From Hippopus hippopus (Eukaryota; Mollusca; Bivalvia; Cardiida; Cardiidae): a DNA stretch of 64,000 nt. The translations under genes and the position numbers were made by a program. The stretch is from positions 23,358,122 through 23,422,121 of the forward strand of contig OX328101.1 of the NCBI GenBank assembly GCA_946811185.2. The letters run 5' to 3'. How positions within the stretch are numbered: the stretch's first letter is position 1; each line of letters starts with the position of its first letter. Positions 27,601 through 42,600 of this stretch are shown in pieces. Under the pieces are notes generated by a model. The model was given only the letters and a program-made list of their open reading frames with translations. It ran no database searches and was not told where the DNA came from.

Positions 27601-30600
27601 ACCAAAGCAAGCGATCACATACTTATGGATCCATAATAGCCACATTTTGAAAAATCAACTTAATCATGAGGTAGACTGGGCCTTGGACATACGGAAATTT
27701 GATTAGTTGCGAAAAGTTTCCCCCCAGGTCAGCCTGCATGGACTGCGCAGGCTGACTTGGGCTGATACTTTTCGCAGATGCATTAAGCCCCCTTTTCAAA
27801 GACCATGGCTCATATACATATGTCAATCTCTATCATAAAAAACAGTTACATGTAAAATAAAGGTCTGTTTTTGTTAGGGATCTTATTTAAGGTCCCAGGC
27901 TTTATTGACATGTTCATATCATATGTTTGTGTCATATACAGAAACTTTCTGTTTCGTATTATATCACTTAAAACTTGCTTATTTTAAAGATTTGTATTAC
28001 ATCAAGGGAAACTATGACCTGTCAAATAATTGTTTTAAACTAACACTCAGCCCAGAGAGTAGCTTTAGTTGCTGACTGAGCTTTGGTGTTAATCCTTAAT
28101 GTGCTGAACCCAATTTAATTGCTTTTGCAAACACTGTAGTTCTAAGATCACATTGCACAGAAAGTGCAGTCTGATCTTGGATCTATACTGTCCGCTACAT
28201 TGCCAGATATTCTAACATAAACAACCTTAATATTGCAACTTCTGCATCTTTAGAACAGACTGAAAATGTTCATATTTATTTATAAAGTGCTGTAAGAATT
28301 ATCTACATGGATAAGATATTTAATGAGATATTCTGACCAAATATTGGTATCTGATATCTGAGTCTTTTGACCAATTTTTATCTTTTTCATCATTTTGGCA
28401 GTCACATTTAAACTTTGCAAAGTTGAAGGTAGTTACATACTAAAAGTATGCATCAGTATCAAAGTGCACCAACTTTCTGTGACATAACTCTTTACCACAC
28501 AACATTGACGATGGTTATGTGGGAAAGCAGCCAGTGGCATGGAAAGAAAATTGTGCACAGTACTGGTTAAAGAAACTCCAGGAAAGCATGAATAGGTGCA
28601 CTGGCTACCTTGATATAACTGAAATAATGTTGAAAACAGCGTTTAATACCATTCAATCAATCAGTCAACATTTACCACACAACAAAATTTGAGGCATGCC
28701 CAAAATGAAGGCATTGCAGACAATAATTTAGCTTTAGCTCAAATAATGGGGTTTACCTTTGAAAGGGTAGAAAACATGGTGAAAAAAGGAGAAATAATGG
28801 TTACCAGCATTTTTTTCCTTTTCCCACAATGTTTTCAAAAGGCTTCTTCCTCAGGATCAGTGAAACTCAGGATTGTGTGTGGTAAAGGGTTAATATTTTA
28901 CTTAATGTAAGTAAGTAATGAAATAGGCATATTCACTGACATAACAAGACTTATTTATTGCAATTTTAAAGTTGTTTTTAACTCTTTACCTGACGAGAAA
29001 ATTTTAGCCTTGTCGAAATTGAAAGCATTGGCAGACAACAATTTCAGTGTGGTTCAAATGGTGCAATTGCTCTTCGATATGGTAGAAAACACTATGGGAA
29101 AAGGAGAAAATGCTGTTTCCAGCATTTTCTCCTTTTCCCATAATATTTTCAAAAGGCTTCTTTCAAAGGGTTGCTGAAAGTCAGTATTGTGCTGTAAAGG
29201 GTTAAGTAAGAATATCTTACAAAGTATAAGAGAGTGTATATTCTAGCTACCATAGTCTATTTTTCTGTTTTCTTTTTGCAGCTGATGTGGAAAATTTTCA
29301 ATGGCAGTGTATCATATCATTAAATTTTTATGTTTGTGTTTGTAGTTTGTTGGAAAATAGTCTAATTGTAAGGAAAAGAAACAGCCTGGTTATATTCTGC
29401 AAGTCCTGATAGACATGTAAAATTTTATGATACAAACTTATATTTTTCAAGACTGCTCAGTCACTATGGTTTTCCAACTTTGTCAATGTAATCAAGGGTT
29501 GCTTTTAGTAGGAATAAAACTGTCAATTAATAGGCCTCTGAAATTTCATTGGTCTATCACAGGATAAAGAATTTTTCATTATCGGACACCGTTACTATAA
29601 ATAGCACACTGGCGATTCCCTACTTATTTATATAGTAAGACAGGGTTGTCTTATAATATACAGCATAGAGGCAGTCGCAGCTGTCCTATTCATAGTAATG
29701 GTGTTGAAAATTTCACAATTCCGTTATACATACAGGCGATGCACCAATATGCTTTTATAAGTGTTCAATGATTGAACAAGGAAAATTTTAGTATTCTGTG
29801 ATGGATCAATGGAGCTTCAATGGCCTGTGGTCAATTGCTTTGTCAGATTTTTACAACATCTATAAACCTAAATGTTAATGCTTATGATGAAAGGCCAATT
29901 GAATAGTTGTTTTCATGGAGTGTGAAAGCTAGACTTCATGTAACGTGCAGTCCGATCTTGGATCTAAACTGCCCAATATTTTATGGAATATTCCAATAGA
30001 TTCTTAGGGTTGTAATATTAAGATCCTTTTTGTCGGATGACATGCTGACAATGTCAATTTCATTTATTTGTTGCTTTAAACGTGATAGCTTGTAATCCTA
30101 GACAATGCGTATAACAACTGAATAAGTTTGCTCTGCTGAAATTATTTTGACTCAAATCTTGATACTTTCTTGGAGTCTGTTTTTCTGAATTTGTGCCCTT
30201 AATTTACCACTGTACTGTATTTTTTAGCCTGACCCACATGGTAAAGGGAAGAGAGTTTCAGTTATGGTTGATCCAGAGGAAATACAGAGAGAAAAACAGA
30301 AAGCTCTTCAAGAAGAACAGCTGGTGTTGGACCTCATAGGTATTGTAAAATAGAGACATGTGCAGTTTCAGACATCAGTATTTTTCAATAGGTTGCATTG
30401 TATCTATAGGACTTAAACCTCTTAACTTGAATTGCTTTTGTGGACAGTGCAGTCCAAGATCAGACCAGAATAAAAGGTTAGTCTTGGCTATATTGTTGTA
30501 AGGTACTTTGTTTCATATTCTGACTGAAAAAGCCTTGAAATAGCAACAACTGGTTTTTGTTCCGGAAAGGAATGTCTCTTCAGTAAACCTTTACCAACAA

Positions 30601-33600
30601 TCATGTGTTTTAAGGACCCTGAGAGAGAAAGCTTTTGAAAACATTTTGGAAAAGCAAAATGCTGGTAACCTGCAGTTTTTACTTTTCCCACAGTGTTTTA
30701 CACCTTTTCAATTCAGTCATTTGAACAACATTTGTCATCTGCAAATGCTTTGAATTTAGACCAGTCCAAATTTTTATCTGGTTAACGGTGTGTTCCTTTC
30801 ATTGAATGTTGCACCACATTCAAATGCTTTCAATTTTCTTAAACACTTGGCATCTGTTAAAGAGTTAAATTTATGTTAGGAATAAAAAAAGAAAAACTTG
30901 TGTCAACTAGAGAAAATGTCATGTTTTTAATATTTGTCCTTTTCAGCATTCATTCCAGGATAATGTTGCATCATAAGCCTTGTTACGAATTTTTCCAAAA
31001 CATGATATAAATGTCCATAACTGTCATTCTGTACTTAGCTAAAGGAATATTACTCTAAATCTGGTATCTTTTTATCAGGTATTGTTTTAGATTATTTTTT
31101 AAGTTTATAATTACTTTCTTGCAGCCTATTTCCGAGACCATGTTTATGAAGCTGTGTTGGCAGCAACTTCAAGATCATTAGCAGCTCTTGCAGAATCCTC
31201 AGGCTGTGACAGTGAGGTTGTGCGAGTAATTAGTGCCATGTCCAACAGATCTAGTGAAGCAAGCACACCGTCACCACGTTACGGCAGTCGACAAGGCTCA
31301 CCAGGTCCACTCGATGAAAACCGTGTGTCACCTGCATTGTCCCGTCCCCACTCTAGTCTCTCACAGTTATCAACCATGTCATGGACAACAGAAAAAACAC
31401 ATCAAGTCACCTATCTCCAGTATGACAGTTTTTCCTTATTTCTTTTTCAACCTTTATCACGCTAAATAAGTTAAATGGAACTTTCACGCCGATAGTAACA
31501 ACCTGTACAATTCTATTTCAAATTCATTTTATGCAGAAAAATATTTCATTATCAGACAGTGTAGATCCAAGATCAGACTGCACTGATCTTGATCTACACT
31601 GTCCGCAAATGGTCAGTGAGGCGCGCTCAGCAGCCTAAGGGTTAACTCTCTAAGAAATTTCAGTTTCTTGTTTCATTAACTCTTTACCTGACAACTTGTC
31701 AAGTTGAAAGCATTTGCAGATGACTAAATTATATATGGCTCAAGTGACAAGATCTGTCTCTAAAAGGGCAGAAAACATTGCGTGAAAAAGAGAAAAATGC
31801 TTGTTACCAGGGTTTTCTCATTTCTCCACAATGTTTTCAAGTCATCTTTGTCATAGTTTTTAAAATATGTGATTATTTGGTAAAGGGTTAAATGATTTGG
31901 TAAATTCACTGTTTGGGTTTTTTTTCTGCTTAAATAAAATGAAAGTTTTTTTATGTGAAAATGTAGAAAACATAATGGGAAAAGGAGAAAATGCTTGTAA
32001 CCAGCATTTTCTCCTTTTTCTTTTCAAATGCCCTTTCCATCAGGATTGTTAACACACTTTGAATTTTGTGATAAAAAGTTAATGTTCATTCACTACATTT
32101 CAGATTAGAAATTCCTTATATTGTTTGGTCACAATACTGTCTGTCATCAAAAAAATTTTGATGTAAATGTTATTGTATAAGTGGAAATTTTTGTGATGTG
32201 GAAATTTTTGCGACTTTGCGATCTTGAAAAAATTCACAAACTTTTCTGTTTGCTTTTTTTACAACAGGCATGCCAGCAAATAATGAGTGTCTTGAATTTG
32301 CAAACATTTCCTTACGCATAATAACCATAATCAGTAATTCACAAATTTTCCGACATGCAAATACATGTATATGAACATCCACATATACAGTAAGTCATTT
32401 TGAAGTATTGTTAGGTTCCATATTCTGATGTAAAATGTACACTGAAGCTGGAATAAATATTGAAACATATTTTCAAGATTGAATTTGTTTGTGTAAAAGT
32501 TTATGAAATCAGTACACATTTGAACAATTATTTTTCTTCATGACAACCTACAGATTTGAAGTGGAGGTGAAGTTCAGCATTCCAACCATCATAGTGGAGC
32601 CTACACTTGACATAGCACAGACTGCCATATCTGATGTTGCCAAAGGTGTTCTGGAGGCCAATTCAAGTAAGTTTACCAAACATTCTTGTGTTTTGATGAC
32701 CTGGAGGAAGGTGGCTTTTGAATACATTGTGGGCAAAGGAGAAAGTGCTGTAATCCAGCTTTCTCTCTTTTTCCCATAATGTTTTTTGTCCTTTGAAACA
32801 TAAATTCTATCATGTGAGCAACTTCTGATTTGTTGTTTTTAAATGCTATCAATTTGGACAAGTTTAAAATGTTATTGTTTGACGCAGTATCTCTTTTAGA
32901 ATGATGCACCAAGCTAGCAGCAAATTTCTTTTGAAAACACTAGCATTGTGAAAACATGCAATAAGCAAACTTTCTCTTTTTGCAGTAATCTTTCAACATC
33001 AGTGCATCTTAGATATTGGTACACTTTCAAACATTTTTTTTTTTTTAAAAGTCAATTTGCAGCACTTTTCATTAAGGATGAAAGGAAGTTAAAGTTGAAC
33101 TATGTAGTTAAGCATTTTAAATTCTATCAGCCCTTGATATCTTACTGTAACATTGTAAAATCTTTTGGATTAATCCTTTACTTAACAATCTCAAGTTTTT
33201 TCCTTTAACCTAATGATCCCAAATCTGAGAAAGAATTCCTTCGAAAAACGTTTTGGGAAAAGGTGATAATGCTTGTAACCATCATTTTCTCCTTAACCCA
33301 CAATGTTTTCTACTCTTTCAAGAGCAAAACATATCAATGTTTTATTTGTCTTTTGCAAATACTTTTGATTAGGACAAGTCTAAAATTTTATTGTCTGGTA
33401 AAAAATTAAACAATATCGCTAAGGCAGTTTATTGAAGAGGTATAAAAATTCACATTTGTTCAGTGATGAGGTAACTACAGTGCTTTCATATCAATTTAGA
33501 TATTGTATGGACCAGTGAGAGAGGGGAAGAAAGCTTTTATGAGCTGATTACTGAAGATGAGAATGTAATTGAAATGATGTCACAGTTATCAACAGTTGTG

Positions 33601-36600
33601 CAAGGTAAGAATGTAAATGTAATTTTCAAATCATAACTCTTTCTCAAAGAATTATGTTTTTAACAAGCCCGTAAAAGGGTTTTTTTGAAAACAAAGTAGG
33701 ACAGAGAGAAATTGTTGGTTATATGTGTTGCGATGAGGATTTAAAAACATTGTCACCACTCTTCATAGGAATAAACATGCAGTGAATAGTTCTTAACACA
33801 ATAAATGAAACAATCATTTTTATCGTAAATGTAGGCCACCAGCCAAAAATACAGCATCACAGCAAAATGCATATAATATGTTATACGTCCCCTTACATAA
33901 TGTTAATACATACAATTATTTTGCCCAGTTATTAAAACAAAACCTGTAGTTTAATGACCATCAGAAAGAAGGCATGTGAAAACATTGTAAGAAATGGACA
34001 AAAATGCTTAAATTCACAATTTTCTTCCTCTGCACTTTCAAAGATAAAATGTCTTGGTTTAGGCCACTCTTAATCATCCTTACAATTCTTTTTAGTACTC
34101 CCAAAGGGTAATCTTATTTCAAGGCCCTAGTCATCTGTACAACTATAGAACTACATGCACTCTATAATTTTCATTCAAATTCCTTAACCCTTTACCACAC
34201 GACAAAATTTTAGACCTGTCCAAATTGAAAACATTTGTAGATGACAGTTTTAACTTGGCTCATATGAAATGGTTTTTCTTTGATAGGGTAGAAAACATTG
34301 TGGGAAAAGGAGAAAATGCTGGTGACCAGCATTTTCTCCTTTTCCCAAAATGTTTTCAAAAGCCTTCTCTTTCAGGGGCGTTAAAAGTTGTCATTGTGTG
34401 GTAAAGGGTTCTTTTACCACACGGTCCTAAGTTTTAAGAAATCCCATTTGAGCTTCATTTAAATTGTTGTCTGTAAATGCTTTTAATTTGTGCATGTCTA
34501 ACATTTTTTTTGTGTGGTAGAAAATTAAAACTTTCCCCAACATATTTCTGTGACATGCAGTTGTGAACCTCTTGTTCTTTTTCAGATCTAGATCCAGTAG
34601 TGGCCAAACACTTGTTCCACTTCTCATACTACAATTTCTTATGGAAGGATGACATGCATGGAAACTTCAAAGAATTCATCACAGGAGAACCTGGCATCTT
34701 AGCCATAAAGCGGGAAGTGGAAAGGTATGATATTTTTTATTTATCTTGACTTTAGCTTAACTTATTTCTTGCAGAAAATAATTGCAGCAGACCACTTCTA
34801 AACCATCCATGTTAAAGGATGGATACTATACCAGAAATGAGAGTTAACACATCTATTCAAGTTGAAAAATTGTGACACAGTGAGAAACTGCTCATTACAA
34901 GAGATGACAAAGTAATCTGCTGGGAATAATTGATGAACAGATTTTTAATCCAGCATAAAAAGCCCAATTGTATGAATTTTAGGGCCAATGGATAGAATAT
35001 CTTTAAAACTTTGTGGACTTTGAGCATCCGAGGTCAGTTTCTTACACTCTGTTTAATCTTATTTTGGTTGATACTATTTATTGAAGCATCTAGGGTCATT
35101 CTCTGCTTTTTCAGATTAACTGTGTATATGTAAGCTTTATGCAGTATTTTGTAGACATATTTTTTTTCTTTCAGGTTCCTTTACATAGAAAAGAAAGTGC
35201 TTGGTATACCAGGGGTACTACCAGTGGGTCCAATCAAACTGCAAACTGATCCTATAAAAGATGCTCTTCATGGGTTTTCAATGGCTTGGAAAACTCAGTT
35301 TGCCTCAATTCTTCATGAAGAAGCCAAAGTGAGCCTTTCCCTTACAATTACACTGTAGTGTAAAACAGCACCAAAATAAAACTCCCTATTCATTTTGAGC
35401 AGACAAATTTCAGCCTTTATTAAAAATTAGTCATGAACTTTTGAATATCCATTTTACATTTATTTACAATATCGATACACATTATTGCGGTAAACCAGTA
35501 TTCATCATAATGGTCCATTTACTCATGATAAAGATAATAAATTTATGTTTGATGAATTTATCCAAATATTTTTCATTTTTCATTTTTCTTTTGATGTGCA
35601 GGTATTTGAAGGTGAATTTAATGATATTTTTCTGTTTTCTACCATTTTAGAAAAAATTAGACCAAGCTGTGCTTTACAGAATGAATGTTCGTAACAGACT
35701 TGAACTTCATGTTCAAACACTAGATCAGTTGAACAGTGCTTTACATCTACTTGAAGAACTGAGGGACATGGAAAATAAAATAGATGGAATCTATCTTCCA
35801 ATCGGTATAAATTCAATACATATCTGCATTCAAAGTAGAAGTCATTTTCTGTTTCTCAATTGATTTTTTTCTGTTCAAATATACAGACCATTATAAACAT
35901 TTGTTGTAATCGTTACAGGATTTTGTCATCAATCAGTGAATTTTCAGTTTCTGGCATATCATGATAGACTTTACCAAGACTTAAAAGTAACGATATTCCT
36001 TGGAGAAACAAGAGTAATTGTAATCAAGATTGTGAACAGGGATGATCAAGATTAAACTGCCTGAGTACTGTATAGATCTAGATTTCTTAAAATGTGCAGT
36101 TTTACTATCGAACAGATTGCCAGCTTTGAAAAGATACCATGGCCATAAAATTGCTTTAAGATTTTGCAACATTTTAGTTTGTTTTGCCATCTGAAAATGT
36201 CATTTCTGTTTAAGAGATATAAATCTTATGTTCCTTTGAAATGATAAAATGTAAAATTCAGGAACTAGCTTATAGCAAACAAAGGTTATACAAAATTAAA
36301 GTGCACTGTCTTATGGCTGAGTTAAAGCCAAAATCTTCGTATATTACGTTGGTACCTTCTGAATCAAGCAAATCTCAGCAGATTTTGAAAATCATCTTGT
36401 AAAACACTGGTACGAGGGTTGTTTGATATGTAATGTGTATTGTACGATATCTCAAAAGCATTCAACTCAAATAGTGAAATGAACATTACATCCCTTCAAA
36501 GTATTCTCCGCGGTTTGAAATACATAATTTCAATCTCTGAATCCATTTCTGAAATGCGTCACGGTACGCTGATTTAGGTAGACCTCTGAGGCACTGACTG

Positions 36601-39600
36601 ATGGCTGAGCCAAGGGCTTGTCGTGACTTGTAACGACGACCAGATAAAAACTTTTTACGTTTTGGAAAAAGGAAAAAGTCGCATGGGGCTAGATCTGGAG
36701 AGTATGGTGGTTGTGGCAAGATGGTAACCTTCTCTGACTTCAAAAATTGCTTCACAAGCTCAGATGTATGTGATGGAGCATTATCATGAAGTAGACGAAC
36801 ATGCCTAAATCCTGACACAGGGCGTCGTTTAAGATAATATTTCTTGACCTTTTTTAGTATAACATCTCGGTAATACCGACCTGTAACACTTTTGCCCTTC
36901 GGCACTGGAATTTGTACGGCTATACCATCACATGAGAAGAATATGCAATAAAGAACCTTCTTTGTGCTTGTGCTTCTTTTGGCAACTACAGGCCTTCTAC
37001 CATGTTTAGTTAGCCATATTTTGTTTCCAATTTTTCTTACTGGTTGGAAATAGTGAACCCATGTTTTGTCACCAGTAACAATGTTTGCAAATTGTCTTTG
37101 ATTGAATTTGGGAAACATTTTGAGCAATTGCTTAGCGGTTTGTACTCGTACCCGTTTTTGGTCATCTGTCAATATATGAGGTATCCATCTGGTAGAAATC
37201 TTTCGTACTTTCAAAATACGCTTCAAAATGAAATGCACCCGCGATAGCGATATGCCAACAGCGTTGGCAATATCACGAATCATGTATCTGCCATCACTTT
37301 CAATTATTTCCCTGACTTTTGAGACATTTGCCTTGCCTGTTACAGTCACAGGTCGGCCAGATTTTGCTGCATCTTTGACGGACTCTGTGCCAGTCAGAAA
37401 TTTCTTTCTCCAACTATGAACTGTCTCATAAGATACCTTATCAGACCCATAAACTTCCCCCAATTCAGTAAAAATCTGCATTACCGAATGACCGAGTTTT
37501 GTGTGAACTTTTATATAAGCTCTAATTTCTTCAATATTCTTAATCCATTTCCCAACCATTTTTACAACAGTGGTCAACGACTAGCTCTATTGAAATGACT
37601 ATAAGTTTAAAACTATGTGGAGCTGAAGGCTTGTGTTTATATTGTTGGAAAGGTATTGAATAGAGCTATTCAAGCGTATCATCATCCACGAAATCGTGCA
37701 AAGCGTTATCGCGCTGTGGTACAATACACATTACATATCGAACAGCCCTCGTATTTATAATTTCAAAAGTAATCCAGTGCAAGATGCTTAAAGACGTCTC
37801 CAGAAGAAAATGAGAAAATGATTTTTGAAAAATTCTTGAAATCTTGTCAGATTCTTGGGGGAGAAAAAAAGTGTTGCAATTGATATTTTTGAAAATAAAA
37901 TGTGTGTAGAGAGAAAGTTGTGATGTTGATTTGGATTGTCATTTTCAGAAACAATGTATGCCAAACTGAGAGAATTTGAGCTGAGATTACCAAGAACCGA
38001 GGTAGAGGAGGTAGATGCTCTTAGAGATAACTGGTTTGAACTGATGGAACTAGCAGAGCAAGTCCGAGAAATACTTCTAAAAGAAAGGAGGGGAGCTTTT
38101 GAGCAGGAACTTGACAAACAAGTTAAGGTAAGAGAGGCTGTGTCACCTGTGGACATTTTACCTCCTGCAGCTGACTTCTTGCATCTTCCAGTAAATCATC
38201 TGTAGGATTTGCATGTAACAAGGAATTTGTCCTTTTGACACAACATTTTCATTGGTTTTTATGCATTACAAAATAATGCATATTACATAATTCCATTTTA
38301 CAAGGATTAGTTCAATGTTGACTACTGCAGATTTGATGCTGGAGATAATGAGTTTATATATGTGTAAGATAAGCAGGTTTATTAAAAATTTATCCATTGA
38401 TTTATACAAATTGTATGCAAATGAATTTTGACAGTGTGGCAAAAACAAACATGTGATAAATAGGGATAGGTCTTTCAAAATCTTTTTATAAGTAGATTGG
38501 CGCAAACCACAAAAAAATGAGTGGCACACTGCCAAGTAGGGGCTTGGTGCATTGCTGTGGTGCATCATACCAAGCATGTCATTAAAGGATTATGGATTAA
38601 GGGAAAAAGGAAACACAAAAATGAATTTTGTTTAACAACCAAGCAAATCATGAGATAGACTGGTCTTTAAAAAAGCAGAAAATTGACCAATAGCAAAAGT
38701 TTCAAGCCAGGTCAGCCTGCACCGACTGCGCAAGCTGACCTGGGTCAAAACGTTTTTGCAGATGCATAAATCTTCCTTTTGTACAGAGCATGACTTAAAT
38801 GCTTTAGAAATCTTTGGAAAGGCTGGTTTTAGGATGAGACTGAATTTGGTAAGGACTATAAAGCTTCAGTTGCTGTCTTTGTAGTTTTAAATGTCAGTGT
38901 TGTGATGCTTTTTCTTTTCATCATTAACAATGAGACAATTATGTGTAGATGAAAAATTAGCCCTCTGCTTGTAAATTGCATTTGACAGTTTGAAATAAAT
39001 AACTCAAAAATCAACTGAGTAGAGCAATAATTGTAATTGTAAAAATGAGTAAAATAGATTTATTCAGTTTGCAAAATAACCCAGATATTGCATATTTGTG
39101 GCTTTCTAATGTATGGAGTATCGAGTAGTACAATCCTAGATCAAATGTCACATTCTTTGCTGTCTGATCTTGACCCATACAGTATGCAAAAGCATTTGAG
39201 TTAAGGGGAAATAGGGTTTAACCTATATGATATTTCATAGGTCCATACATAGTAGTGTTTTCCAATTTCAGACCTTTGTGGTAGAAGTGATTCAGTTCCG
39301 CAATGCATTTGATGCCCAGGGACCTGCAGTGCCAGGTATACCTCCAGCAGAGGCTGTGTCTAGACTGCAAGATTTCCAACAGAGATACCTATTGTATGAT
39401 TCAAAGAGAAAAACTCTGGACTCTGTGTCTAAACTGTTTGGTATTGTTTGTAAACCTTTCCCAGAACTTGATAAAACAGGGGAGGTAAGTAATCATGGTA
39501 TAAGGATAATTTGTTATCACGGTTGCCTGATACTCTAGGTACTTGTACTCAGTGAAAGGGAAATTTTGTAAGGTAAATGCATACGGTACTTTGTTTATTA

Positions 39601-42600
39601 CTCTAGACATACTAACCCCTAGGCTGCTAAGTGCAACTTGGTGCGCTTTGTGGACAGTATAGATCAAGATCAGACTGCACAAAATGTGCAGTCTGATCTT
39701 GGATCTACACTGTCCAATACAGTGTGTTTTCTTTGATGAAATCAGTTTCGAAACTGCAATATTTTGGTTTTTACTATTGACTCGAAATGTTCGTTTCATT
39801 TATTCAGCAGCTTCAAGGTTAAACTGTGTTTGCATTTGGCTTTTACAGAAATTTTCTTTGCTTAGAACAGACATAAATCATCTTGAGTTCTGCATGATGA
39901 ACATTGCTTTTACTTAGAACCATAACTTTATTGTCATTTTCAGAGTAGTTAATCTTTGTAATTGTGCTTCTTTTAAAGAAGCTTTTATAGTTTTAATTTT
40001 GTCATGGACTATGATCCTTTTTTATATACATGTATATATAACTCTGTTTCAAGTGATGCTACTATAGACTTTGCTTAGTTTCTTTAGTAATGGTCAGTCC
40101 CTGTAATACTTTAAGGAACAGCTTAAAGGACCTTAACAGTGTTTGAAAACATTGAGGGAAAATAAGAAAATGCTGCCAACCAGCATTTTCTCCTTTTCCC
40201 TTTATGCTTTGTATATTTTCAAAGACAATTTCCATCACTGTACCCCATTTCATATGTTGCCAGCAGGTGCTTTTGATATGGACAAGTGCAGATTTTTGTT
40301 GTCTGGTAAAGGGTTGGGGGATATCACTTAAGCAATGGTTTATTAATATTGAAAAGTACATCAACAAATATTCATATTTTTGTTTAGGAGCTGGATTTAC
40401 TTAGTCAGCTGTATGGGCTGTTCCAGAAATTCATCAGATTTGATACCAGATTTAGAGACACCCTCTGGGCTGAAGTTGACCTTGATGCTTCATACAAGGA
40501 GGTTAGATATAAGTTGTATACTTGTCAGGATACAAAAATATGCTCTGTAAAAAAGGGGGTTTAATGCATCTGCAAAAAGTATTGACCCCTGTCAGCCTGC
40601 GCAGTCCGCGCAGGCTGACATGGGTCCATACTTTTTGCTATCGGTCAATTGTCTGCATGTCCAAGGACCACTCTTTCTTCAGATTTAGTCAATTGTTAGA
40701 CTGAATGGATTTTATGGATCTATGATTAAATGAGAACTTGCTTAGTATTATACATTAGGGCAATGCATTAATCCAAAGTTTGCCAGAGCAAGGCTCAGTT
40801 GTTATCCCTTTCCTGCCCAATGCTGACTTTTAGCGACTCTGGGAAAGAAGCCTTTTGAAAACATTGTAGGAAAAGAAGAAAATGCTGGTAACCAGCATTT
40901 TCTCCTTTTCCGACAATGTTTTCTACCATATCAAAGAAAATTTGCACCATTTGAGCCACATTGAAATTGTCGTCTTTCAAATGCTCTCAATTTGGACAAG
41001 GCTAAAGTTTTGTTGTCTGGTAAAGAATTTAAATGTTCTCATATTCAATAAATGCACTGTAAGCAAGGCTCTTCATTATTCTGCTCACCTGTGCTGTCTT
41101 GTTCTTTGCTGGAGTCATGGCCTCCCAAGCAAATTTACTGTACTGGAGTTTAAAAATGTCCTTGTGAATTTGAATAATCAACATAAATATGTAAAGGTCT
41201 TGTACATAAATAATAGTGAAAACATAGTGGCTAGAGAATAAATTTCCATGCCATTTTCAGTTTTCCCTCTATTCTTTCTTTTCAAAAGTGGTATGCTACA
41301 AGATGAAAAAATGTGGCCTGAAGGCATTAATGTGTTACCCTCTGCTTTTGCTTTTGTTGTTTCACAACTACAGTTGCTTTTGCGACCAGTGTAGATTAAG
41401 GTCAGACTGCACAAAATACGCAGTGTGACCTTTAATCTATGCTGTCTGCTTTGTTGAAACACTATAAACTAAAGCCATCATAGCATTGCAATTATTTGGG
41501 TCTCACATCTAAATTGAAAATGTCTGTTACACTTATTTGGTGCTCTAAGAGTTAAAATCTTTACCAAATATATAGATCCTCGCTGGCTTGTTGGCAAAGG
41601 CTATGGATTTGTAACTAGGAAATCTCTGATTTGATATATGTTTGCAAATCTGGATATATAGGATTGGCCTTGAAGCAAGACACTGTTAATACCCAGCCTA
41701 ATTGTGGTGAAATCTGTTGAAGGCATGAATATTTGAGCTATTGCAATTAAACAAGTAAAAAATGCTTAACCCTTTACCACACAATCGCCACTTTTAATGA
41801 CCCTGAGAAAGAAGCCTTTTAAAAACTTAGTGGGAAAAGGAGAAAATGCTGGTTACCAGCATTTTCTCCTTTTCCCACAATGTTTTTTACCCTTCCCAAA
41901 ACAAATTTCAATCTTACAGTCACATTTATTTTGTTGTCTGCAACTGCTTTCAATTTGGAATAGTCTAAAACTTTGTCGTCTGGTAAAAGGTACAAGTGGT
42001 ATAAAACCTGTTCAAACCAGACAAATACAACATTTTAGCTCCTGCAGTGAATAGATTCTGAAATTATTGTGGTAAGAGAAGCAATTACATGTTACTTGCA
42101 GTTAAATTCTTTCCCTCAGAGTTTTGTATATTACTGAAACTCGGTTATTTTCATTCTTTATTTACATGTATAGGAGCCATGCTCTGTGAAAAGGGAGCTT
42201 AATGCATCTGCAAAAAGTATCGACCCAGGTCAGCCTGTGCAGTCTGCACAGGCTGACCTGGGTTGATACTTTTTGCTATTGGTAAATTTTATGCATGTCA
42301 AAGGACCATTGTACCTCATGATTCAGTTGGTCATTCAAAAAAATGGATTTATGGATCAATAATGCTATGATGACTTGCTTGGTATCATGCATCATGAAGA
42401 TGCATTAAGCCCCCATTTGCCAGAGCATGCCTTATAGGTATTTCATCTTTGTCACACTTCTAATATTGAGGGGTGTGTCACTGGCTTTTATTGTCATACG
42501 TAAATTAGGGGCACAGTAATGCTTATAATATAGGTGAACAAATATTTTGTTTTATACCTTGTTTTTGTGTTCAGGTTGAAAGTTACTGGGATGAATGTTT

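Larger units (their letters stand above)
22474..30227. other. Long intron 17 (7.75 kb), repeat-filled
   Basis: Holds at least ten family A copies (about 22655-22890, 23073-23190, 23200-23420, 23932-24150, 24572-24790, 25216, 25935, 27205-27350, 28670, 28978), two family B copies, family D copies near 26327, 28089 and 29937, and a SINE body at 28503. A candidate 33-nt exon sits at 25747. No other gene seen. Confidence 0.75.

Noticed and set aside
29281..29306. TTTTTGCAG acceptor followed by CTGATGTGGAAAATTTTC
   Set aside because: The only nearby donor is weak and the length does not keep the frame.
36486..37559. SETMAR gene
   Set aside because: Only the mariner transposase is present, with terminal repeats and TA duplication; no SET domain.
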